Of a DNA stretch of 64,000 bases, positions 12,500-24,230 are shown in pieces. The notes under the pieces were generated by a model. It worked only from the letters and a program-made list of their open reading frames with translations, made no database searches and had not been told where the DNA came from. Source of the stretch: Cordilura impudica (taxonomy: Eukaryota > Arthropoda > Insecta > Diptera > Scathophagidae); assembly GCA_963682025.1 (NCBI GenBank), contig OY821520.1, positions 85,112,965 to 85,176,964 of the forward strand, written 5' to 3'. Position 1 is the first letter of the stretch; each line of letters begins with the position of its first letter. The position numbers and the translations under genes were made by a program.

Positions 12500-13680
12500 T
12501 AAAATGGTTGATTCAAATTTGCGAATAGTAAATAATATAATGAAACTTTTGATATATCCACCAAAATGTTGGAATTGAAATCTGAAAAAAGTAGCTTTGG
12601 AGGTACTTTTTCCGATTTAGATTCAGTGTCAATGTTGGACGATTATTTGCAACCACTAAGATTCAAAGAAAAGAACTTATCAATAAATTCTGCCGTTACT
12701 TTAATAAAGAATATGAGTACCAAAAAATCAGTCAAAATATGTGCGTGCAGAGATGTCAAATTCAGGTATTAAAATTGCAACTCCATTCTCAACCACTTTA
12801 AAAAATTAAAATTGGTGCCTTCATTTCGATGGAAAACAAATGGAAAAATAGGAAATTCATATAGTTGTGCTTAAAAATGAAACACGAGATATAATGTTAG
12901 CCGTATTAGTTCTTGACATTGGGAAACCGTTAACTATTTTTGATGGTATCAAAGAACTCTAGAAAAATTTGATTTGTGGAGGATCATAAAAATTTTAATT
13001 TATGATACTACCCGGGTCATACTGGACTAAAAATGGAATTGTGACGTTACTACAAAATTATTTCAAATTCATGTCCTTGCCACCGCTGCAATGGACGAAT
13101 CTTCAGACGGAAAAGCTACCTCTCCTAAAATTGCATACGAGTTTGTGCCAGAATTGATTAACAATAGTGCCCAATTAAAGCAAGAATATCAACAAAATAC
13201 GGAGCGATTAAACGTAATCAACACAAAGTTGCATGATGACTGCAGTACTAGTATGAATTAGGAAAATCTTTTGGAATGAACAAAAAAAAATAAACTTATA
13301 AACATAAATATCAAATGTATTTCGCCGCTTAGCGGCAATGCTGACAATGAATTAAAAAAAATTCGTGAATTTATTTCTGAACATTTTTTTCGAGTCTTTA
13401 CAACAATCACTATCCAATTTTACACTTGCTTAACAAAACATTGGATGAGAGAGGATCATTAATTGCCGAAAACCCAGCAACATTTGCGCGGAACTCGAAA
13501 TTTAAATAGGTCAAAATATTTTGTACTACACATGCAAAACACCACGCACTTTAAATCTTAAGTTCATTTTGTTTGCTATAGATAATTTTTAATTAAGTAC
13601 CTTGACATTGTACATATGTAAATATATTACATTTTAAATATTAATAAAATGTATGAACATTTAATTTAAAAAAAAAAAAC
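12500..13680 (+). pseudogene. Possible processed pseudogene or unknown gene remnant with poly(A) run
   Basis: I do not recognise the product. An open stretch at 12566-12772 starts with ATG and reads 'MLELKSEKSSFGGTFSDLDS' then 'SMLDDYLQPLRFKEKNLSIN'. A second open stretch at about 13085-13260 contains 'AMDESSDGKATSPKIAYEFV' and a glutamine- and asparagine-rich helix-like part. They lie in different frames with stops between. At 13645-13680 'taataaaatg' is followed about 25 bp later by a run of A, which looks like a polyadenylation signal plus tail. This suggests a reverse-transcribed mRNA copy, or simply a decayed element. Confidence 0.3.
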
Positions 13681-14320
13681 TTTTTTTTTTATGGGTTTAA
13701 AAAAAAAAAGAGGTTTATGCGGAAGGTTTTTGCTTCGGGATGGCTCAAGTAAAGTGATTTCAGTATCATTTTAAATAAATTTTATTTAAATTGCAATTTC
13801 ATTTGTTAATAAAGTATTTGTAGAAGTTTTAAGCAAATGTGTGTAAAAGTTTAAAAAAGTTAAATAGAATTTGAACTTTTGCCTAGAGTTCATATTATCA
13901 CCAGTATTTTCTACAAAATAAATGATTACTAGCACATTTTTTCCATAACATCCCACTGTACAATGATTTTGTTTTGATATCTTTGATATAAAGTTGTTTT
14001 GGCGCTTCTTAAGTTTACTCATACAACTCATCAGCACACATGCTCATACATAAAATACACAAAATAAATGCCGGTAAATTATGTTGTATTCAACTGAAAA
14101 CTCTCTGAAAAATAACAACAACAACAAAAAAAATCAATGTAACCACAATTGATCATTTTACCGAAAGAAAAAAAACTCGATTCATTCATAATTTTTCTAT
14201 TAACAAGCATTGAGTCCATTGAAAATATTCACTCATTCTCTTTGAGTTTCAATATTGTACTTCGTATTAACTATAGAATTTCATTTCTGTTTCGAAAAAC
14301 GTGCTGAAAGTTTTTCTTTT
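13681..14320. other. Unassigned intergenic sequence
   Basis: The open frame on the minus strand at 13786-14037 shows no recognisable domain and is probably spurious. No repeats were identified. Confidence 0.5.
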
Positions 14321-14324
14321 TTTT

Positions 14325-14530
14325 TATACCCTATACCACTCTGTGGTTAGGGTATATTGATTTTGTGTTGATGTTTGTAACTACAAAAAAATATTTGACC
14401 TAGACCCAACTTTTAAAAATACTAATCGACTTAGAATCACTTGTTGAGTTCATTTAACGATGTCCGTCCGTCCGTTCGTCCGTCTCTATGTCTGCCTGTT
14501 TATCTATTAGTGCGTTTCGCCAAAAATGTT
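14325..14530 (-). repeat. GTCY-core repeat, family A fragment
   Basis: 'ataccctataccactctgtg' followed by 'gtttgtaactac', 'atatttgacctagaccc' and a GTCC tract at 14462-14485 matches the left part of copy 3. The remainder is missing. Confidence 0.75.
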
Positions 14531-15097
14531 TTTTTTTATTTTTACAACTCTGAAAGTGGAATATGAATTCTTACAGTCCAAAAGATTTTTAAGAATATTT
14601 TAAGTACTTTTGTAGGTCGATACGGTGCCCATTTATTCATTTATTTTTCTCTCTTACTTTTTTGCCACAAAACAAAACAAATTAATGCTGCAGTAAATAT
14701 TATTACCTATAGGTGACCTTTGATGAACTTGAAATTAATAATTCAATATTTCTCAATTTCAAATCTCAATAACTCGAGATATAGGGAATATTTGTGCTTA
14801 AAATTAAATCCGATAGACATCCAAAATATCGTTCATTTGAAAGCAATCTGTTTCCTATCACTTTAGGAGAAATATTAAAAAAATAATGTCAAATAAAATA
14901 AAACTTAATCATTTTCCCCTAAAAATTAGATCTACATATATCAAAACATGCAACTTTCATGATGGGGTTCAAATGGAAGGTATCGTGAAGATCTATATAC
15001 GAACAAATATTACCAATTTCTCGAGTAATTAGGGTTTGAACTAAAAAAATTAAATTTTACTTTTAAGTTCATCAAAGTTATTTATCTATTTTTTTTT
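14531..15097. other. Unassigned AT-rich sequence
   Basis: No gene or defined repeat was recognised. Confidence 0.5.
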
Positions 15098-16110
15098 TTT
15101 GTGGGTGACAATACATCGGAAACTTTTACAAAATTCTGAATTTCCCAATTTAGTTTTTTCATATCGTTATTTCGCGGTAAATCCTAAAAGTATGATTTTT
15201 TTGTGAAACCACTCTTTGGTGTATTATCTTTCGAAAGAAAACAAGTTATACAAAAAATAAATAAACGAAAAAAAAAATATTTTTTAGTTGTGCCAAAACA
15301 ATGGAAACTTTTAAGGTTTTGTGCCAGAGTTGATCAAATCCATAAAAATAGATGATAGCATGAAAGAAAGTGTATAAAATCGTAATAGTTATTTAAATAT
15401 TTATAGTTTCTGATAGTTTCTTTCAACTGTTTTTTAAACACAGTTGTATTTTTCAATTCCAATAAAATAATGGCAAGTATATTGACAATACTGAAAAGTT
15501 AAAACCCAGAATAATAAAAGATTTTACTGCTGGTATTAAACAAAAGAAAATTGGTGAAAAATGTTCTATGAATAAATCCACAATTTCAAAAAATATCAAG
15601 AAATATCGTGAAAGAGGTACTGTGACGTCTCAATATTTAGACACAGGGCCCGTAAAACGAGTCAAAGACAGAATAATTTAATAGAAAGAGTGTTTAAAAA
15701 TATCTAAAACTGCTACCAAAAAGTCATTACTAATCTGAAACTAAAAATATATGCTCGAACTGTTTCCCGATGAGCAATTGTGGCTCATTTTGGTTGTTAA
15801 CGTCCTGCGGGACCACTGATATTGGAGAAAATTCCTCTGGCCAGCATAAATTTTGCTAAAGAATACATGAACTGGTCAAGAACGGAATTGGAATACTGTT
15901 CTCTTTTCTGATGCACCCAAATTTATTTTAAGACACCATGATGGAAGAACGTTTGTACGACACTCAAATAAAACTATTAAGTTTGGCGGTAGCTATATAA
16001 TGGTATGGGGTTGCTTTTTGGGTCAAGGAATGGATCCAATTCATGTTGTAAAAGATACTCTAACAAGAATTGGTTACATGCATTTTGGGCATTTTTAGAG
16101 TAAAAATTAG
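15098..16110 (+). mobile_element. Tc1-like element, DD34E family, copy T2 (3' truncated)
   Basis: It has an outer terminal motif 'gtgggtgacaatacatcgga' near 15100 and an inner direct copy 'caaaacaatggaaactttta' near 15294. This is the paired-direct-repeat layout of IR/DR Tc1 elements. A decayed transposase follows: the helix-turn-helix segment at about 15520-15620, and a region around the first catalytic aspartate at about 15900 that reads as 'NTVLFSDAP' where E or D is expected after SD. The copy stops near 16110 without its right end. Confidence 0.75.
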
Positions 16111-16733
16111 AGTAAATTCTTACTAATTTTTTTTATAATGAGGACATTATTGATCATCGATTTTATTTGATTAAATTTTTTGTAGTCGATTGTAATCGAT
16201 ACTATATTGTAGTTTTATAAATAATATTTTGTATAGAAAAATTCGAATTTTTTAAATTCAATTCAAAGTCTTTCATACAAATTTCAAGCGTATCGATACG
16301 TTTTTTATAAAATGTATTAATTCAAGAAAGGTTTTTTGGGTCAAAAAATTTAAGTACAATAAAAAGTTTATTTTCGAAAATTGATTACAATAATACCCTA
16401 AACTAGAGTTAACTTTGAAATTTCAATTAATTAGGAAATAATAAGCAGCTTGTCAGTGGAAGAATCTACTGAAAGTGATGAAAACTTTAGAGAAAGTTCT
16501 TTTGAGTTAGTTTCGAAGAAGCACTAAAAAATGCCTGCTATATTAGTCCGTTTATACAAAATGAACTAATAAATATAATTGGGGAAGCCGTTGAAACGAC
16601 TGACATTAGTGGAACAAGAGAGTTAACTTTGTGCAATCGTTTTAACTCTTTTTTATCTTGCAACTAAGTTAACTCATTAAAATTGACTTCAAATAACTCG
16701 TTTTCATAAAATTCAATTCTGAAATAATTATAA
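16111..16733. other. Unassigned AT-rich sequence
   Basis: No recognisable coding region or terminal repeats. Confidence 0.5.
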
Positions 16734-17091
16734 CTAGCAGATTCCAGCCCTCGAAATTCGAGTGCAATTCCTAGGTAACTTTATTTTTCAACTTGGCCAA
16801 TTCACAAACCAACATTTTTTTGGTTTATTGTTATTGTGAATGAAGATAACAAACTCATTAACAAACACATTAACAAATTTAATAAATACACACATAACAT
16901 ATGTATAATTTTATGTATGTGTTAATAGCAACTTTAAATGCAACTTACTCAAAATAAAGGAAAAAATTTAAAAATCTGTAAATTTGAAAAACGGATAAAA
17001 AGAAATACCTTTCAAATTATGTACGTTTGGTCAAAATCGGTAGAACAAAACATCGGTCACAAAAAATCGCTTAGCCTATTAATATTATAGA
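16734..17091 (-). mobile_element. Non-autonomous Helitron-like element, copy H1
   Basis: Read on the minus strand it begins TCTATAATATTAATAGGCTA and ends GGGCTGGAATCTGCTAG, followed by T. The small hairpin CTCGAA-T-TTCGAG lies about 14 bases before the CTAG end. TC start, CTRR end and an end hairpin are the Helitron hallmarks. It has no coding capacity. It is one of five copies in the window. Confidence 0.8.
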
Positions 17092-17182
17092 AATTTATTA
17101 TAGAAATTTCATATTATAGAAATTTATTATTTTATTATAGAAAATTTTACCCATTTGTTTACTATTAGTTCATTTCGTTGTA

Positions 17183-18488
17183 ACGGGTGATTTTTTAAGA
17201 GCTTGATAACTTTTTTTTAAAAAAAAACGCATAAAATTTGCAAAATCTCATCGGTTCTTTATTTGAAACGTTAGATTGGTCCATGACATTTACTTTTTGA
17301 AGATAATTTCATTTAAATGTTGACCGCGGCTGCGTCTTAGGTGGTCCATTCGGAAAGTCCAATTTTGGGCAACTTTTTCGAGCATTTCGGCCGGAATAGC
17401 CCGAATTTCTTCGGAAATGTTGTCTTCCAAAGCTGGAATAGTTGCTGGCTTATTTCTGTAGACTTTAGACTTGACGTAGCCCCACAAAAAATAGTCTAAA
17501 GGCGTCAAATCGCATGATCTTGGTGGCCAACTTACCGGTCCATTTCTTGAGATGAATTGTTCTCCGAAGTTTTCCCTCAAAATGGCCATAGAATCGCGAG
17601 CTGTGTGGCATGTAGCGCCATCTTGTTGAAACCACATGTCAACCAAGTTCAGTTCTTCCATTTTTGGCAACAAAAAGTTTGTTAGCATCGAACGATAGCG
17701 ATCGCCATTCACCGTAACGTTGCGTCCAACAGCATCTTTGAAAAAATACGGTCCAATGATTCCACCAGCGTACAAACCACACCAAACAGTGCATTTTTCG
17801 GGATGCATGGGCAGTTCTTGAACGGCTTCTGGTTGCTCTTCACTCCAAATACGGCAATTTTGCTTATTTACGAAGCCATTCAACCAGAAATGAGCCTCAT
17901 CGCTGAACAAAATTTGTCGATAAAAAAGCGGATTTTCTGCCAACTTTTCTAGGGCCCATTCACTGAAAATTAGACGTTGTGGCAGATCGTTCGGCTTCAG
18001 TTCTTGCACGAGCTGTATTTTATACGGTTTTACACCAAGATCTTTGCGTAAAATCTTCCATGTGGTCGAATAACACAAACCCAATTGCTGCGAACGGCGA
18101 CGAATCGACATTTCACGGTCTTCAGTAACACTCTCAGAAACAGACGCAATATTCTCTTCTGTACGCACTGTACGCATTCGTGTGGTTGGTTTAATGTCCA
18201 ATAAAGTAAACTGAGTGCGAAACTTGGTCACAATCGCATTAATTGTTTGCTCACTTGGTCGATTATGTAGACCATAAATCGGACGTAAAGCGCGAAACAC
18301 ATTTCGAACCGAACACTGATTTTGGTAATAAAATTCAATGATTTGCAAGCGTTGCTCGTTAGTAAGTCTATTCATGATGAAATGTCAAAGCATACTGAGC
18401 ATCTTTCTCTTTGACACCATGTCTGAAATCCCACGTGATCTGTCAAATACTAATGCATGAAAATCCTAACCTCAAAAAAATCACCCGT
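17183..18488 (-). mobile_element. Complete mariner-like element with intact transposase
   Basis: It is 1306 bp with perfect 14 bp terminal inverted repeats ACGGGTGATTTTTT and TA on both sides (17181-17182, 18489-18490). The single long open frame 17290-18375 fills most of it. The ends and frame look undamaged, so this insertion is likely recent or still mobile. The flanks are AT-rich and contain no genes. Confidence 0.93.
17290..18375 (-). CDS. Mariner-family transposase (rosa/DD41D-like), 361 aa
   Basis: This enzyme is expected to cut and paste its own element at TA dinucleotides in the nucleus. The start is ATG at 18375. Residues about 1-110 form a paired helix-turn-helix DNA-binding part. 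The catalytic part carries 'LFSDEAHFWLNGFV' (first Asp) and 'WFQQDGATCHTARD' (second Asp). It ends with 'RSCDLTPLDYFLWGYVKSKV'. From the second Asp there are 36 residues to the Asp of CDL and 41 residues to the Asp of PLD. The 41-residue spacing is the DD41D label used for tephritid rosa-type elements. No stop or frameshift interrupts the frame and the length is normal for the family. The family assignment is firm. The subfamily and activity are inference. Confidence 0.92.
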   Translation of the reverse strand: MNRLTNEQRLQIIEFYYQNQCSVRNVFRALRPIYGLHNRPSEQTINAIVTKFRTQFTLLDIKPTTRMRTVRTEENIASVSESVTEDREMSIRRRSQQLGLCYSTTWKILRKDLGVKPYKIQLVQELKPNDLPQRLIFSEWALEKLAENPLFYRQILFSDEAHFWLNGFVNKQNCRIWSEEQPEAVQELPMHPEKCTVWCGLYAGGIIGPYFFKDAVGRNVTVNGDRYRSMLTNFLLPKMEELNLVDMWFQQDGATCHTARDSMAILRENFGEQFISRNGPVSWPPRSCDLTPLDYFLWGYVKSKVYRNKPATIPALEDNISEEIRAIPAEMLEKVAQNWTFRMDHLRRSRGQHLNEIIFKK

Positions 18489-18600
18489 TATGTAACTAGA
18501 TTGGAAATTACCAATGTAATAAATGAAAAAAAAAAAAGATATTTTCTTGTTTTTTGACTGTCGTTAAAAATACACTTAATACAGGTTTTCGGGATGGTTA

Positions 18601-19243
18601 TAATTTTTATTGACAGAACTTGAAAAGTTGTATCAAGAGGTTTCTAAAACCAGCCCTGAACTACCCGGAAGAGTAGGAACGCAAAAGTATCGCTCAGATA
18701 TAAAAACAGAGAGCGCGACAGTATTTATTCCATATTTAGACGAAATAATTTCTAGTCTAAAAGATAGATTTAGATGTCAGGAAAATATTATAAAATCTCT
18801 ATATAACGTAGTTCCTATCAACGTTATAAACTTCTCATGCAATGATTTCGAAAATCTCATAATTTTTTACAGAAAGAAGAAAGAAGCTTTTTTACGTTAA
18901 GAAGGACTAAAGGCCTAGATAGCCACACGTTATTAAAATGTATCCGTACCGTACATGTAACGCTGGCATTTAGTGCAATTATAGAACGTAAAAAAGGAAC
19001 CAGCATGTTGCTATGTAAAATTAATCAAACTTTATCAGCTGTCACGTACAAACGTATGTAGCACAAATTTATTTTCGATAACTGCTCTAAATGATTTTCG
19101 TGTAACAGAAAAAACAGCAGACACGTTTGGTTACGGTTACGTGTGGCTAACTAGGCCTTAAAACATATCTTCGTAATACCATGAGCGTGGAAAGGCTTTC
19201 TTCGCTAGCATTAATATCAATATATATTGGTAGAAAGTAATAA
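18601..19243 (+). pseudogene. hAT-type transposase remnant split by a MITE
   Basis: The open stretch 18610-18900 includes 'ATVFIPYLDEIISSLKDRF', typical of the hAT/ZMYM1/P52rIPK-like transposase region before the C-terminal dimerisation domain. That C-terminal motif appears at 19165-19225 as 'TYLRNTMSVERLSSLALISI'. The two are separated by a 248 bp MITE (18911-19158). Removing the MITE and one TAA joins them with one short disrupted stretch. No N-terminal part is present, so it was already a fragment. Confidence 0.75.
18911..19158. mobile_element. TAA-target MITE (AGGCCTAG family), copy 1
   Basis: Terminal inverted repeats AGGCCTAGATAGCCACACGT (left) and ACGTGTGGCTAACTAGGCCT (right). TAA is duplicated at 18908-18910 and 19159-19161. 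It is inserted into hAT transposase sequence. The 3 bp TAA duplication points to a PIF/Harbinger origin (inference). A second, shorter copy lies at 44689-44789. Confidence 0.85.
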
Positions 19244-19904
19244 TTGATAAAATTATTGAAATATTTTTAGCTTCAAATGGGAAATTAGATTTTTAAATAG
19301 TTCTCGTATGTACATTGGTCTCATAAATAAACAACCTGTTTCTGAAAAAACACACAAAATTTTCTTTTAACAATAAAACGTAGAGAAGTCACAAACAATG
19401 TATTCGGCTTTCTACCGAAAAATTAATATTCGCTATTGGGTTTAAACCAAAAATTACTCATACGGCAACACATAAAGCAACGCTGCTTATTATCTTACTT
19501 CAATTATTCCAATTGGAAATAGTAGCTCCGACTTGGTGGTTGAAAACAATTTTTAAAAATATCTTCAGGACAACTATAATATTCGTGACATCTCTAAAAA
19601 TAAGTTTTTTATTTTATTCATAAAGAAGACTTCAACAATAAATTCTTAAATAATTTAACTGTGAAATAATATACAAATCCTTTTTTAATGTAAATATATT
19701 TCGAAAAACAAAAATAAAAAAATTGGTAGGCCCCCCGAATCGAATTCCTGCATGCGTCCCTCTCCCCATATAATATTCAAATCGATATAAACGTTAAATT
19801 CTTTGCTTGCAAAAAAAAACATGACAACAATCTCCTTTAAATTTGGTTAATGTTTATTTTTTATGGCCATTATTATACATTTATAAGTATATATATATAA
19901 GTAT
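19244..19904. other. Unassigned sequence
   Basis: No gene or defined element was recognised. Confidence 0.5.
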
Positions 19905-19985
19905 ATATACGATCATTTTCCGAAACTCGTGTTATAGGGTATCTGTTAATCGGTCTAGACCGGCTATACGAATATCTTACTTGTT
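19905..19985. repeat. GTCY-core repeat, family A terminal fragment
   Basis: 'gttatagggtatctgttaat' is followed by the palindrome CGGTCTAGACCG (19951-19962) and ends with 'atcttacttgtt'. This matches the terminus of family A. Confidence 0.75.
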
Positions 19986-20718
19986 CATATCTACCAAACA
20001 TACAAAACAAACATTAGTGTTCTTGTTGCTTCGTTATTTTCCTTTTTTTTCTTTTTTTTTAATCAAAATTAATGTCAATTTATATTATATAGTCTGACAC
20101 TGGCGCTAACATTTGTGTTCATGTTTAGTAGATGTTGCTGTAGTACATGTTTATATTCAATTAATTTCTTCCTTTGTGTTTTGTTATTTTTATCTTTCAT
20201 TTTTTTTTCTATTTTAACAACTTCATAGCGCCACTTTAATTGTCTCATTTTATGAACATTGTTGTTTGCAAAGATTCGAATTTTTAAAATTTTATGATCA
20301 CAAACTATTACTGAGTGGAAAAGTATATGTATATTTATTTTGTGTTATTGACGGTAATATTCTTTAGTTCGAAATTTGTTGTGGTTTTCTAAATGTGAAT
20401 TGGTTTTTCTTAGAAAATCGTTGCGTAGCTGTAAGTATATAAAGTCTTTAGATAGTATTTTTTGGACATAAAGTATAAGCAGAGATGGGTTTTAATGTTG
20501 CGTTCTTTCCATTAATCAAACTTAGGGATGGATTCTTAACAATCACACTTGGAAATGGATTTCATGTATATTATTAGATAACCGATAAATAACCTATATA
20601 ATCATGGATTTAAGAGACTATATAAAAATTTTTTGAATTTGGATGAATAAAAGTAAATTTTTCAAATCGTTGGATTCGGGATTTTAAAAATTTAGCTCTG
20701 GGATTTAATTTTAAATTT
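19986..20718. other. Unassigned AT-rich sequence
   Basis: No gene or terminal repeats were recognised. Confidence 0.5.
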
Positions 20719-20790
20719 AACAAGTAAGAGTGTTAAATTCGCTGTGCCGAATCTTTGATACCCTCCACCACGGTTTGAGTCTTGATAATA
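20719..20790. repeat. Terminal fragment of a second GGGTATA/TACCC-type repeat (family B)
   Basis: 'aacaagtaagagtgttaaat' then 'tgtgccgaatctttgatacc' and 'ctccaccacgg'. The terminus resembles family A in its first bases but has a different interior. Related sequence occurs near 24190-24225 and 58955-59000. Confidence 0.5.
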
Positions 20791-21357
20791 AATGTAAATG
20801 AAAAAGTAAACAATTTGTTAAACTTAATACCAAATTATTTCAGCAAATTCTTTGGGTTGGTTTTCGTCTTTTCATCGTGGTTGCTGATCGGCATGCATTT
20901 AGGTTATAAATATCATTTGACGTTTTCTAAAATTAATTCATTGAATTTAAATTAATGTTTTCTGTGGTGTAATTCTGTAAATTTCAACGATCCGACAATC
21001 GCAAAATATATCGACAGCTATTGTTGTTTGCACTAAGGATTAAGTGATTCACTAAGTACGTACATCTTAACGACAGTCGACAAATCTATTTTTCTATTTA
21101 TTTAAATTGTAAACGAGTGGCATCTCTGTGAAAATAAGCGAAAAACGCGAAGAAGAATAGAAAAAAATAAATTACTTCGTGTTTGACAGGATGATTTTAT
21201 GTTTATGTTTAATATCTTTATTTTTTTACTAATATTTCTGTGTATTTATTTGAAAATGAAATAATGAATTGAATATGCTATTTAATTTTTTTATTTATAT
21301 AAAAAAGTTTTTTAATTAAAGCAAAATATTTTCACTATTTTATGATTTTTATTTATG
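20791..21357. other. Unassigned AT-rich sequence
   Basis: Nothing recognisable. Confidence 0.5.
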
Positions 21358-21359
21358 TA

Positions 21360-22287
21360 CAGGGTGCGGCTAAAGTAACTATATGATTTGTTTTTTAAAT
21401 AACTATTGAATGGAATGAAAAAAACAAAAAAATTTATGATAAAAAGAAAGTTTATTTTATGTTATTTTTTTACATTAATTATGAAAAATAATATCAGTTA
21501 AATGAGAACCGTTTTCTCTAACGCAAAAATGTGCTCTTTTTATGGCATTTTCCATAACTTTGTTGAGTGTTTCTTGTGGTATACGATCAATTTCTTCTTG
21601 AATGTTGTCCTTTAGTTGCTGCAAGGTTTGGGGCTTATTCACATAAACTTTGTCTTTGAGATAGCCCCACAAGAAAAAATCCGGTGCAGTCAAATCTGGC
21701 AAATGCGCTTCGTCGGTCATCATTAAATTTGACAAAAAATTTTCATTTTGATCAACGAGATTTAAAACTGCTCTAGTATATTCCAAGCGCAATACAAAGT
21801 CCTCAGGATTTAGTTTTTGGACTACTTGGATTTTGTAAGGGAAGAGGTGCAAATCGTGTTTTAAAATTCGCCGAAAAGTGCGGTCAGAAAGCTGCAACTG
21901 GGAAGATCGTCTTCTCGTTGATCTCTGCGGATTTTCTTCGACGCTCTGTCGCACAGCATCAATATTTTCGGCCGATCTGCCAGTTCGAGGTCTGCCCGTA
22001 CGTCTTGAATCTCCGACAGTCCCATATTCAGCAAAATTATTCACCAACGAACGAATGGTTGGACCCGTTGGAGCAGTTCTTACACCATAAAATCTTCTGT
22101 ATGCACGTTGAGTATTAATTATCGAACGATGATTTTCAATGAATAGAAAAACAATCTGTATAGCGTTCCATTTTTAAATATTCTCCCAAGTTTAATTTCT
22201 GAAATAGGAAAAAAGAAAAAGTTAAATACTCGCAAGCAAAGAAGTTACAATTGTTTTACATCATATAGTAACTTTAGCCGCACCCTG
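21360..22287 (-). mobile_element. Internally deleted mariner-like element
   Basis: It is 928 bp with long terminal inverted repeats beginning CAGGGTGCGGCTAAAGTAAC; about 28 bp match end to end. TA lies on both sides (21358-21359, 22288-22289). The transposase frame inside lacks its middle. It can presumably be moved only by a full-length relative. Confidence 0.9.
21475..22180 (-). pseudogene. Mariner-family transposase with catalytic-core deletion
   Basis: The 190-codon open frame has the second helix-turn-helix half ('SRRTGRPRTGRSAENIDAVR') and reaches the first catalytic Asp at 'LMMTDEAH'. It then joins directly to 'LPDLTAPDFFLWGYLKDKVY' near the third. About 120 residues containing the second Asp are missing and the frame is kept across the join. 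The N-terminal helix-turn-helix sequence ('QIVFLFIENHRSIINTQRAY') is open upstream to about 22180 in the same frame. The only nearby ATG (ATGGAACGC) is in another frame, so the start is also damaged. Confidence 0.85.
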
Positions 22288-22289
22288 TA

Positions 22290-23459
22290 TGACGACATTT
22301 CAACCTAAAAATTTAAGTTTTTATTGATTGAATAAACAACACAAAAATGGTTGTCGTTTAGATAACAACAACAGCTGACTTTAACAATAGCGAATATCGT
22401 TTAAAAATTTTACTGATAATTTTGCAATTTTCTTTTTTTAACGATGCGACTATCGTTAAAAGAAGTTACTGAATCGCGATACTGAAAAGCTATTAATTTC
22501 TCCTGAATGTCAATATTTTTTTTAAATGTAAAAATTCTTTTAATGTAAACATAGGTATTTGGTGTTTTTTTTTTTTGGAATTTCAATTTGTGTTTAACGA
22601 ATAAAATTTATATATTAAAGATGCAATTGATGTCTTCTAAATATAAAATTATAATTTCAATTAATTGTAATTTATAATTGGAAATTTTTAATTCCAGTTT
22701 TTAGAATTATTATTTTCTTAAATTTGAATGGAAAATTTAAAAAGTGCAATTTTGTATTTATGTGTATAATAATGCTTTAGTAATTATAAACAATTTTTAA
22801 AAATTAGATGTAATCGCAATCAGATATTTTGTAGGTAAAGCAGAATAATAATTCTATATAATTATGTAGAATTGTTTTGAAAGCAAAAAACTCATTGATG
22901 AACTCGGTAACTCTATTTTGTAAAGACAACAAAAAGTTAATATGCCAAACTTATGTTCATATTTGTAAAAGAATAATGAAAAAACGTATGAAATAAAACA
23001 CCAGCCCGTGTATACTCTTAACATTGTTCTGTATGATATCTAGTTGAAAATATTGACATTCATGTTAATTAGAACAAACAAAAATTGTGGCGCCATCTAC
23101 TGTGGCATAGTCACGCTGAGCAAAATGAAGTGACACTCTGTTAATGCAAAATAACTGTATTTTCCTCACAACAAAATATTGCAGAATTTTATGTAAATAA
23201 AATAATATACCGACTTATTTCTAACATGCACTTGTTATGGATATACAATATACAATATATATATGTATATTATTTGTATTATTTAATATGTTTATATAAA
23301 TTTATAAATAAATTTATACATAAAATTTTTTTTGCTATATTTACATTATTTTTTTTTTTTTATTAACAACTAGGTATTTTAGCATTATTTGCTTAAGATG
23401 TTGGTGAATTTTTACTCCCTTTATATTAACTCGTAGTGTCTGCTTGTCAAAAAAATTTT
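22290..23459. other. Unassigned AT-rich sequence
   Basis: A small TA-rich microsatellite lies near 23240-23300. No gene was recognised. Confidence 0.5.
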
Positions 23460-24230
23460 GGATCGATTTTAACCAATTTCCCGTGAGCCATTCGGTCTGA
23501 AATTTTGCAGGCAGGCTCGTGGTAATAACAGAAATGATCTAACAAATTTTTAGAGTGATGCCAAAACAATGGAAACTTTTAAATTTTTCTACCAGAGTTA
23601 ATAAAAAATGTACAAAGGATTAGTTTTTATTATATTATTACCACAACGACCACAAAAACAACAAGTCCAGCTATGACAACAACACAACATTTAGAATAAC
23701 AACAAGAACAGTATAGAATCATCATATTTTTCATTTTTTTTTTTACTTTTTCAGAGATTTCCCTGGACCTGTTCCACCGATTTTAATGATTTTTAAAATA
23801 GAAATCTTCCCATGAATTTGGTGAATCATTCTCACTAAAAATGATCACTGTAGCTGCACTATCCAGGGCGTGATCGTGACAAGAACAACATAGAAAATTA
23901 TATTTTTTCAAGACTTTTTTTAGTTCTTCATTCAAATCTCGGGCCCTAATCGATTGATTTGGACGATTTTAAATAGCAAACTTTTCAGGATATTAATGAA
24001 TCATTTTCTATGTCAACGAGCACCCTAACTGCCCGATTGATGCCGTCATCGTGATTCCACAGACGGACAGACGGACAGACGGACATCACTATATCAACTC
24101 CGGTTGTTATAAGGATCACAAATATATATATTTTATGGCGTCCAAAATTTTTTTTTCTAATTATTACAAACGGAATGACAAACTTATATACCCTCTGCAC
24201 ACTGGAGTGGAGGGTATAAAAATTATATAT
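23460..24230 (+). repeat. Family B GTCY-core repeat, decayed
   Basis: It contains an (ACGG/ACAG)n tract at 24060-24086 and ends 'ataccctctgcacactggag' then 'tggagggtataaaaatt'. An inner-terminus fragment of the DD34E Tc1-like family ('aaaacaatggaaacttttaa', 23564-23583) is embedded. It has no coding capacity. Confidence 0.55.
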
